From the NCBI GenBank assembly GCA_020354085.1, contig CP070641.1:481126-487732 (forward strand): DNA of 6,607 nucleotides. The letters are read 5' to 3'. The notes beneath the pieces are model-generated. The model did not search any database, was not told the origin of the DNA, and saw only the letters and a list, made by a program, of their open reading frames with translations. The DNA comes from Pseudomonadota bacterium (GTDB lineage: Bacteria; Pseudomonadota; Gammaproteobacteria; Acidiferrobacterales; Sulfurifustaceae). The position numbers and the translations under genes are program-made. Each line of letters begins with the position of its first letter. Positions within the stretch are counted from its first letter, which is position 1. Positions 1 through 4,473 of this stretch are shown in pieces.

Positions 1-317
1 CGGGTGATCTCGTCGAACATAACGCGGATGTACTGCGCACGAATCGGTAGTTGCACACCGAGCAGTTTCTCGATCGCCATCACATAAGCGTGCTCGTTGC
101 ACATCATCGACACGTAGTCGAGCCGGTCCATATAGCCGATCGACTGGTTGTAGGGTTTCGACTCGGCCAGTTTTTCGGTGCCGCGGTGCAGCAATCCTAT
201 ATGCGGGTCCGCGCGCTGAATCACCTCACCATCAAGCTCGAGCACCAGGCGCAGCACACCGTGTGCCGCCGGGTGCTGCGGACCAAAGTTCATGGTGTAG
301 TTGCGGATCTCAGCCAC
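1..317 (-). CDS. nuoD: NADH-quinone oxidoreductase subunit D (complex I 49 kDa subunit), N-terminal part
   Basis: This is the first 105 codons of NuoD; the rest lies beyond base 1. NuoD belongs to the peripheral arm of complex I and, with NuoB, forms the ubiquinone-reduction pocket near cluster N2. The visible protein carries family hallmarks: NFGPQHPAAHGVLRL (residues 10-24), DPHIGLLHRGTEKL (37-50) and YMDRLDYVSMMCNEHAY (62-78). His15 and His19 of the PQHPAAH loop are the conserved quinone-site histidines by family knowledge. The start is a GTG at 317-315. It is the only start codon between the upstream in-frame stop at 341-339 and the conserved block, and AAGGG sits 7 bases ahead of it. The start overlaps the end of nuoC by 8 bases. 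NuoD is separate from NuoC here, unlike the fused NuoCD of E. coli. Confidence 0.96.
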   Translation of the reverse strand, partial: MAEIRNYTMNFGPQHPAAHGVLRLVLELDGEVIQRADPHIGLLHRGTEKLAESKPYNQSIGYMDRLDYVSMMCNEHAYVMAIEKLLGVQLPIRAQYIRVMFDEIT

Positions 318-894
318 GCGCGAACCCTTCGTCGCGAATCACGCGCGGTACCAGCACACGCGACTCGATCGACACCGGCTGGTAGATGACACGGCCCTTC
401 TCCGGGTCGTAGCGCATCTCGACATGGCCGATGAGGGGAAAATCCTTGCGAAACGGATGGCCAATGAAGCCATAGTCGGTGAGAATCCGTCGCAGATCAG
501 GATGCCCTTCGAACACGATCCCGTACAGATCAAAAGCCTCGCGTTCGTACCAGTCCGCCGAGCGCCAAATCTCGATGACGGACGCCACGATTGGCATGTC
601 GTCGTCCATGAACACGCGCAGACGCAGTCGACGGTTGTGCTTCAGCGACAGCAGATGATAGACCACGGCATAGCGAGGGCCGCCACGCGCGCCCATGGGC
701 GATTCGCGCTGGTAGTCGAGGTAGTCGACGCCGCACAAGTCGATCAGCTGCTCGAAATGAAAACGCGGGTCGTCGCGCAGCGACTGACAAGACCTGATGA
801 GATCAGTACGCCGCAATTCCAGCGTCAACTCGCCAAGCCGGTCATGTGCGTTGATGATCGCGGAACCGAGGACCTCTTGGAGATGGGCAAGCAT
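310..894 (-). CDS. nuoC: NADH-quinone oxidoreductase subunit C (complex I 30 kDa subunit)
   Basis: This 194-residue protein is NuoC, a cofactor-free subunit of the peripheral arm that packs against NuoD. The complex I 30 kDa signature is clear: ADWYEREAFDLYGIVF (113-128), GHPDLRRILTDYGF (130-143), then GHPFRKDFP (145-153). The Glu-Arg-Glu and the HPDLRRIL run are the conserved core. The length fits the stand-alone bacterial form rather than the fused NuoCD. The start is the ATG at 894-892. The frame is open back to nuoB's TGA at 930-928 with no other ATG, GTG or TTG in it, so this start is the only normal choice. No convincing Shine-Dalgarno motif precedes it, since the 33-base gap after nuoB is pyrimidine- and C-rich. 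It ends in TGA at 312-310, inside the nuoD start region. Confidence 0.97.
   Translation of the reverse strand: MLAHLQEVLGSAIINAHDRLGELTLELRRTDLIRSCQSLRDDPRFHFEQLIDLCGVDYLDYQRESPMGARGGPRYAVVYHLLSLKHNRRLRLRVFMDDDMPIVASVIEIWRSADWYEREAFDLYGIVFEGHPDLRRILTDYGFIGHPFRKDFPLIGHVEMRYDPEKGRVIYQPVSIESRVLVPRVIRDEGFARG
325..329 (-). promoter_or_regulatory. Ribosome binding site fixing the nuoD GTG start
   Basis: AAGGG lies 7 bases before the GTG at 317. It sits inside the last codons of nuoC, so ribosomes ending nuoC are well placed to start nuoD. It supports the GTG over the internal ATG at 293-291, which lies within the conserved NYTMNFG stretch. Confidence 0.7.
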
Positions 895-927
895 GATGTG
901 TGACGGCGTTGGTCGAGTGGCGCCGCG

Positions 928-1404
928 TCAGCGGGCAATGGTCGACGTGCGACGGATCTTGTTCTGCAGCTGGATGATGCCGTAGAGCAGCGCCTCGGCC
1001 GTGGGCGGACAACCGGGAACGTACACGTCCACCGGCACGATGCGGTCGCAGCCGCGCACCACGGAATAGGAATAGTGATAGTAACCGCCGCCGTTCGCAC
1101 ACGAGCCCATGGAGATTACCCAGCGCGGCTCGGCCATCTGGTCATAGACCTTGCGTAGCGCCGGCGCCATCTTGTTCACCAGCGTACCGGCCACGATCAT
1201 CACGTCCGATTGGCGGGGGCTCGGACGAAATACAATACCGAAACGATCCATATCGTAGCGCGCGGCCGCGGCGTGCATCATTTCGATAGCACAACAGGCC
1301 AACCCGAAAGTCATCGGCCATAATGAGCCGGTACGCGCGGCATTGATCAGCTTGTCGGCGGTCGTGGTGACGAAACCGCGCTCAAGTACACCTTCTATTC
1401 CCAC
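928..1404 (-). CDS. nuoB: NADH-quinone oxidoreductase subunit B (complex I PSST subunit, carries cluster N2)
   Basis: This 158-residue NuoB is full length. It holds the terminal [4Fe-4S] cluster N2, which passes electrons to ubiquinone. The ligands expected from the family are visible: tandem Cys37-Cys38 in GLACCAIEMMH, Cys102 in SMGSCANGGGYYHYS, and Cys132 in YVPGCPPTAEALLYG. The stretch FRPSPRQSDVMIVAGTL (59-75) and the tail QNKIRR are also typical. It is a soluble subunit at the membrane interface next to NuoD and NuoA/H. The start is a GTG at 1404-1402 giving MGIEGVLERGFVTTTADK, the usual N-terminus of the proteobacterial protein. It overlaps nuoA's end by 10 bases. It shares its reading frame with nuoC, from which it is separated by a TGA and 11 sense codons. 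Confidence 0.98.
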   Translation of the reverse strand: MGIEGVLERGFVTTTADKLINAARTGSLWPMTFGLACCAIEMMHAAAARYDMDRFGIVFRPSPRQSDVMIVAGTLVNKMAPALRKVYDQMAEPRWVISMGSCANGGGYYHYSYSVVRGCDRIVPVDVYVPGCPPTAEALLYGIIQLQNKIRRTSTIAR

Positions 1405-1751
1405 TCAAGCGCTCCCTTCTTCCACTCGTAGACAAAACCGACCACCAGTACGAGCAGAAAGATCATCATGGAGACGAAACCGAACATGCCGATCTCGTCG
1501 AGCGCGACCGCCCAGGGAAACAGGAAGGCGATTTCGAGATCGAACAGAATGAAAAGAATCGCTACCAGGTAATAGCGCACGTCGAACTTCATGCGCGAAT
1601 CTTCGAACGCCTCGAATCCGCACTCGTAGGGCGAGAGCTTTTCGGCGTCGGGCCGATTCGGTCCGAGCGCACGACCGGCCAAAAGAATCACCACGCCCAT
1701 GACCAGCGCGATGCCCATAAATATCAGTATTGGAACGTAATTCTGCAGCAT
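1395..1751 (-). CDS. nuoA: NADH-quinone oxidoreductase subunit A (complex I ND3 homologue)
   Basis: NuoA, 118 residues, is a small membrane subunit of complex I equivalent to mitochondrial ND3. Three hydrophobic segments are visible at about 8-29, 62-83 and 89-108. The loop between the first two carries the family motif SPYECGFEAFEDSRMKFDVRYY (40-61), including Cys44, which matches the conserved loop cysteine of ND3. Helix 2 has the conserved acidic residues Asp71 and Glu73 in ILFDLEIAFLFPWA, implicated in coupling in other species. The start is ATG at 1751-1749. No other start codon exists before the upstream stop at 1793-1791, and the Shine-Dalgarno is weak (GGGCG close to the ATG). It is the first gene of the nuo operon, preceded by a strong promoter at 1808-1837. 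Confidence 0.97.
   Translation of the reverse strand: MLQNYVPILIFMGIALVMGVVILLAGRALGPNRPDAEKLSPYECGFEAFEDSRMKFDVRYYLVAILFILFDLEIAFLFPWAVALDEIGMFGFVSMMIFLLVLVVGFVYEWKKGALEWE
1412..1418 (-). promoter_or_regulatory. Ribosome binding site for the nuoB GTG start
   Basis: AAGGGAG lies 7 bases upstream of the GTG at 1404, inside the final codons of nuoA. It is the strongest Shine-Dalgarno motif in the nuo genes here and explains efficient use of GTG in an overlap arrangement. Confidence 0.75.
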
Positions 1752-1807
1752 GCGCGCCCGACGATGTGCTTGTAGTGATGGGGAACTGCGCTACGGCAAG
1801 CGTCGCG

Positions 1808-1837
1808 AGTCTAGGCGCTGGCGCGCGCGACTGTCAA
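1808..1837 (-). promoter_or_regulatory. Sigma70-type promoter for the nuo operon
   Basis: On the minus strand the -35 TTGACA (1837-1832) matches the consensus perfectly. It is followed by an 18-base spacer and the -10 TAGACT (1813-1808, 4 of 6). Transcription would start near 1800, leaving about 50 bases of leader before the nuoA ATG at 1751. It lies in the 220-base spacer between tRNA-Leu and nuoA, where an operon promoter is expected. The rest of that spacer (1838-1971) holds no gene. It contains a T-rich stretch right after the tRNA, a CATCG/CGATG small dyad at 1931-1944, the 8-base palindrome CAACGTTG at 1919-1926 and a short A+T-rich patch near 1896-1904. No regulator site could be named with confidence. 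Confidence 0.7.
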
Positions 1838-1971
1838 GCCAACAACTGCCACACAAAGTGTTTGCATTCAGCGCGTTGCGCGGGTTTGTGCAGGCATAAA
1901 TTATTCCAGTGCGGCGTGCAACGTTGACGCCATCGCACGCGATGCCACACGCAAAGGCGAGAAGAAAAAGT

Positions 1972-2056
1972 TGGTGCCGACGGGGAGACTCGAACTCCCA
2001 CGGCTTTCGCCACTACCACCTCAAGGTAGCGTGTATACCAATTTCACCACGTCGGC
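1972..2056 (-). tRNA. tRNA-Leu (anticodon GAG), decoding CUC/CUU
   Basis: This 85-base gene folds into a complete cloverleaf. The acceptor stem GCCGACG/CGTCGGC pairs perfectly. The short D stem is GTG/CAC. The anticodon stem CTACC/GGTAG encloses the loop TTGAGGT, with anticodon GAG at 2022-2020. A long class II variable arm has a GGC-GAAA-GCC hairpin. The T stem GGGAG/CTCCC closes the TTCGAGT loop. Discriminator A and CCA are encoded (1975-1972). The long variable arm and discriminator A fit leucine identity. It lies 97 bases after secG, a position where a leucine tRNA is commonly found in Proteobacteria, and may be processed from a transcript that begins at secG/tpiA or from its own start (see the -10 candidate at 2103). 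Confidence 0.97.
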
Positions 2057-2102
2057 AGGTTCAGGACTTGCGCCGGGATGCACGTTCCGACCCGGAACCG
2101 TC

Positions 2103-2108
2103 ATTCTA
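2103..2108 (-). promoter_or_regulatory. Possible -10 element for tRNA-Leu
   Basis: TAGAAT on the minus strand matches the -10 consensus at 5 of 6 positions, 46 bases before the tRNA. It is followed by a G+C-rich stretch. No good -35 lies 16-18 bases upstream (TTCGTC at 16 is poor), so this could be chance or a promoter depending on an activator or on upstream contacts. Confidence 0.3.
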
Positions 2109-2119
2109 CTACAGCGCTC

Positions 2120-2152
2120 GGCGCGACGAACGCGCGCCAACCGCGGGCGCGC
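2120..2152 (-). repeat. Two alternative GC-rich hairpins downstream of secG
   Basis: Just after the secG stop, three short arms can pair in two exclusive ways. Arm 1 GCGCGCC (2152-2146) pairs with arm 2 GGCGCGC (2138-2132) around a 7-base loop. Alternatively the first six bases of arm 2 (2138-2133) pair with arm 3 CGCGCC (2125-2120), also around a 7-base loop. No T run follows either stem, so this is not a classical intrinsic terminator. It may stabilise the secG 3' end, or separate mRNA decay from tRNA processing. Confidence 0.4.
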
Positions 2153-2153
2153 C

Positions 2154-2495
2154 TTACTTCGGCACGGCGGGCACGGCCGGCGGCTCGGACACGGGCGGCA
2201 CTGCCGGCACAGGTGCTGGCGCCTGTTCGATTGCCGCAGGAACCGCAGGGGCCTTGGGGCCCGACTGCTGCGCAGCGAAGTACGCGAGTGCGATGTTGGC
2301 CAGGAAAAATATCGTCGCCAGGATGGCCGTTGCGCGCGTCAAGAAGTTCGATGAGCCGCGTGAGCCAAACAAGGTTGCCGACGCGCCGGCGCCGAACGCG
2401 GCACCCATGTCGGCGCCCTTGCCCTGCTGCAAGAGCACCAAGGCCACCACGGCGATCGCCACCAAGATATCAATAACAAGTATGACTTCGATCAT
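2154..2495 (-). CDS. secG: Preprotein translocase subunit SecG
   Basis: SecG, 113 residues (E. coli has 110), is the small accessory subunit of the SecYEG inner-membrane channel that aids SecA-driven export. Two hydrophobic segments, about 2-22 and 54-74, flank the cytoplasmic loop. That loop contains the diagnostic motif LLQQGKGADMGAAFGAGAS (21-39), followed by TLFGSRGSSNFLTRATAILA (41-60). After residue 78 the tail is low-complexity, rich in Pro, Ala and Val (PAVPAAIEQAPAPVPAVPP...), as often seen in proteobacterial SecG and poorly conserved. The start is ATG at 2495-2493 with GGAG 7 bases ahead (2506-2503). It begins 15 bases after the tpiA stop, so the two are probably co-transcribed. Confidence 0.96.
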   Translation of the reverse strand: MIEVILVIDILVAIAVVALVLLQQGKGADMGAAFGAGASATLFGSRGSSNFLTRATAILATIFFLANIALAYFAAQQSGPKAPAVPAAIEQAPAPVPAVPPVSEPPAVPAVPK

Positions 2496-2510
2496 CGCTG
2501 TACTCCGTCG

Positions 2511-3269
2511 TCAGTCGGCGGCGCGGCAGATGGTCAAGAACTCTTCGGCTTGCAGCGAAGCGCCGCCGATCAAGCCGCCATCGATGTCCGGTTGGCCGAT
2601 CAATTCTTTGGCATTCGAGCCTTTCATACTACCGCCGTAAAGAATGCGCACACCCTCGGCAATGTGGCGGTCGAGCTTGGCGAGCTTGTCGCGGATAAAT
2701 TTATGCACGGCCTGCGCCTGCTCGGGCGTTGCGGTCTTGCCCGTACCAATGGCCCAGACTGGCTCGTAGGCGATTACCGCGCTCCCTAGCGCGCTAATGC
2801 CGGACTTCTCGAGCACCGCATCGAGCTGCCGCGCCACCACTTGCTCGGTCTGTCCGCGCTCGCGCTCGGCAAGCGTCTCGCCAATACACAGTATCGGTAC
2901 GAGCCCATGCGACTGGGCAGCGGCGAACTTCTCGGCAACCAGGTTGTCGTCTTCACCATAATAGGTTCGACGCTCGGAATGGCCGACGATCGCGTAGGTG
3001 CAAGCGTAGTCTTTCAACATCGGGCCCGATACCTCGCCGGTATAGGCGCCCGACTTGTGCACGCTAAGATTCTGACCGCCCCACACCACCGCAGAGCCCG
3101 CCAGCCGTTCGGCCACGAGGGGAACCAAAATGAACGGCGGACATACGGCCACTTCAGCCTTCGACGCACTGCTCACACCGTTCTTAATACCATCGACCAA
3201 CGCCGCGGCCTCGGCGCGCGTGCCGTTCATTTTCCAATTGCCCGCCACCAGCGGCCGACGCTTTGACAT
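2511..3269 (-). CDS. tpiA: Triosephosphate isomerase
   Basis: TpiA (252 residues, normal length) interconverts dihydroxyacetone phosphate and glyceraldehyde 3-phosphate in glycolysis and gluconeogenesis in the cytoplasm. All catalytic elements are present: Asn11 and Lys13 in AGNWKMNG, the electrophile His97 in AIVGHSERR, the base Glu169 in AYEPVWAIGTGKTATP with its flexible loop 6 (about 170-180), YGGS at 211-214, and GGLIGGASL at 231-239 for phosphate binding. The ATG at 3269-3267 is the start. A TTG four codons upstream (3281) is in frame but would translate the GGGAGG ribosome binding site itself, and MSKRRPLVAGNWKMN is the usual N-terminus. A candidate promoter lies at 3300-3328. secG follows after 15 bases. 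Confidence 0.98.
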   Translation of the reverse strand: MSKRRPLVAGNWKMNGTRAEAAALVDGIKNGVSSASKAEVAVCPPFILVPLVAERLAGSAVVWGGQNLSVHKSGAYTGEVSGPMLKDYACTYAIVGHSERRTYYGEDDNLVAEKFAAAQSHGLVPILCIGETLAERERGQTEQVVARQLDAVLEKSGISALGSAVIAYEPVWAIGTGKTATPEQAQAVHKFIRDKLAKLDRHIAEGVRILYGGSMKGSNAKELIGQPDIDGGLIGGASLQAEEFLTICRAAD

Positions 3270-3273
3270 ACTG

Positions 3274-3279
3274 CCTCCC
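3274..3279 (-). promoter_or_regulatory. Ribosome binding site that decides the tpiA start
   Basis: GGGAGG lies 4 bases before the ATG at 3269. It is the strongest motif of this kind in the window, with slightly tight spacing. Its position rules out the upstream TTG at 3281 as the main start. Confidence 0.8.
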
Positions 3280-3299
3280 AATGCTGAAAAACGCGCGCG

Positions 3300-3328
3300 A
3301 TGTTACCGGCCACCCCCGCAGATTGCAA
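3300..3328 (-). promoter_or_regulatory. Candidate sigma70-type promoter for tpiA-secG
   Basis: On the minus strand TTGCAA (3328-3323, 4 of 6 to the -35 consensus) and TAACAT (3305-3300, 4 of 6 to the -10) are separated by exactly 17 bases. Transcription would start near 3293, giving a leader of about 24 bases before the tpiA ATG. The -35 lies within a 16-base dyad (see 3321-3352). Both boxes are only moderate matches, so this is a prediction from spacing and position. Confidence 0.45.
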
Positions 3329-3352
3329 TTGCGATCCTGGAAATTTACCAGG
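3321..3352. repeat. Two adjacent near-palindromes upstream of tpiA
   Basis: Bases 3321-3336 (GATTGCAATTGCGATC) form a 16-base dyad with one mismatched pair of positions, centred on the perfect GCAATTGC. It covers the predicted tpiA -35. Sharing base 3336 with it, 3336-3352 (CCTGGAAATTTACCAGG) is a 17-base dyad with 5-base arms around an A+T-rich centre. They could be regulator binding sites, or the second could be a short RNA hairpin after the upstream gene, although no T run follows. The function is unknown. Confidence 0.5.
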
Positions 3353-3372
3353 GGAATTCGTTTGCTCGAGCG

Positions 3373-4419
3373 CTAGAATGCGACGCTTGCCCCTAAGAAC
3401 ACGCCGCGCACGCTGGCATTGACCTTATTGCCGGCATCGTCTTCCGTCTTGGCCGACAATGCCTTGTATTCGGCATACAGGCCCAATTGGCGCCAACGCA
3501 TCTCCACGCCCGCCATGCCCTGGAAGGCCAGACCGGAAGTGTTACCGGAGATCGCCGACCCACTGAAATCAGTCGCCGCGCCACCGATACCAGCACCGAT
3601 GAAGGGATAGAACAAACTGCTTGCGGCGAAGTATTTCTTGGCATTGAACAAGACGGCCGTCACGTCCATGTCGCTCTGCAAACTGGTACCGACAGCGGTG
3701 AGTTTGTTGCTGTAGCTCACCAACTCACCGCCAAGCGCGAACCCGTTTGTCATGCGCCACTCGACTTCCAATCCGAACGGGCTCTTGGACTTGTCATCGA
3801 ACGAGACGGGGACAGTCACTGTACTGGTAAGGATGTTCTGGTTGGGCTCGTTAAGTTTTACGCTCCCGAGCTTCAGAATTGCCGCAACGCCTTGGCGCTG
3901 CGTGGCTTCGGCCGCCGCGGGCTTGGCGACAGGCTTCGCTACCTTTGGCACCGGTTTACCGAGTGCGATCGCCGCCGGCGCTGACCGGTCCTGCAGTAAT
4001 TTGCAGCTATTCACGCCGACGCGGCCTTGCGCATAAGACACGTGCCGCAAACTTACACGCTCGCTGCCCTCGTCGACGCCGTGTTCGATGAAATAGTTGC
4101 GTCCGGCTTGCACAGTAATCGGCAATGCCACACGCTGATCGGGTTTGGCGGCGACCGTATGACGCCCGGGATCAACCGCCCAAAGATAATACGAACGCGG
4201 CACCGTTGTTCCGATGCGCTGTCCATCCAAGAACAACGGCACGTCGGTTCGGTCCGCGGCGCCCTCTTTGCGAAACACGTAGATTAATGCCTTGCCGGTA
4301 GGCGGCAACGCTTGCTTGGCGCGGCGGTCGTCGGCCGCGGGGGCGAAGCTCGCGCCATGACTCAGTGCCGGCGCAGTGACCATGAACAAACACAGCAGAC
4401 AGCCGACCACTCGCCTCAT
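3373..4419 (-). CDS. Exported DUF2846-type domain protein with C-terminal outer-membrane beta-barrel
   Basis: The function of this 348-residue protein is unknown. Residues 1-24 look like a signal peptide: MRR, a hydrophobic run (VVGCLLCLFMVTAPAL), then a polar SHGAS cleavage region. Residues 42-143 resemble the DUF2846 family: GKALIYVFR, then DVPLFLDGQRIG (59-70), a PGRHTV turn (84-89), and GRNYFIEHGV (106-115). A Lys/Pro/Ala linker follows (154-172). Residues 195-348 can be read as eight amphipathic strands ending in a terminal Phe, with YPFIGAGIGG (271-280) and LGLYAEYKAL (312-321), typical of small OmpA/OmpW-like barrels. The start is ATG at 4419-4417 with AGGGAG 8 bases ahead; an in-frame TTG at 4473 would put 18 non-signal residues in front. 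It lies 54 bases after glmM and is probably co-transcribed. The protein may link the outer membrane to a periplasmic partner, but that is inference. Confidence 0.85.
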   Translation of the reverse strand: MRRVVGCLLCLFMVTAPALSHGASFAPAADDRRAKQALPPTGKALIYVFRKEGAADRTDVPLFLDGQRIGTTVPRSYYLWAVDPGRHTVAAKPDQRVALPITVQAGRNYFIEHGVDEGSERVSLRHVSYAQGRVGVNSCKLLQDRSAPAAIALGKPVPKVAKPVAKPAAAEATQRQGVAAILKLGSVKLNEPNQNILTSTVTVPVSFDDKSKSPFGLEVEWRMTNGFALGGELVSYSNKLTAVGTSLQSDMDVTAVLFNAKKYFAASSLFYPFIGAGIGGAATDFSGSAISGNTSGLAFQGMAGVEMRWRQLGLYAEYKALSAKTEDDAGNKVNASVRGVFLGASVAF

Positions 4420-4427
4420 TCCTTGAT

Positions 4428-4433
4428 CTCCCT
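4428..4433 (-). promoter_or_regulatory. Ribosome binding site deciding the start of the DUF2846-barrel gene
   Basis: AGGGAG sits 8 bases before the ATG at 4419. Together with the signal peptide that begins at that ATG, it favours this start over the TTG at 4473, which abuts the glmM stop and has no signal-like sequence after it. Confidence 0.75.
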
Positions 4434-4473
4434 GCTTCGTAACGATGAACTGCACGTCGGCCGCCGCGCCCAA

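Noticed and set aside
301..903. A 200-codon plus-strand open frame opposite nuoC
   Set aside because: It is the mirror of the well-supported nuoC, with no motif of its own.
1896..1924. A second promoter upstream of nuoA (TTGCAC with TATGCC, 17-base spacer)
   Set aside because: Both boxes match the consensus at only about half of positions, and a far better promoter lies downstream at 1808-1837.
1931..1944. CATCGC..GCGATG dyad as a terminator after tRNA-Leu
   Set aside because: The stem is short with a very small loop and no T run follows it on the minus strand.
1909..2640. Plus-strand open frame of 243 codons running across tRNA-Leu, secG and the tpiA end
   Set aside because: It crosses a complete tRNA gene and the strongly supported secG in antisense, and its translation is low-complexity.
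3354..3369. Close EcoRI-like (GAATTC) and XhoI-like (CTCGAG) sites resembling a cloning linker
   Set aside because: The flanking sequence continues naturally into genes on both sides with conserved neighbours; two six-base sites close together can occur by chance.
4399..4419. Possible lipobox (VVGC, Cys7) making the DUF2846-barrel protein a lipoprotein
   Set aside because: Only six residues precede the cysteine, so there is no hydrophobic segment before it. The hydrophobic run comes after it, which fits ordinary signal peptidase I cleavage. The longer TTG start does not add a hydrophobic segment either.
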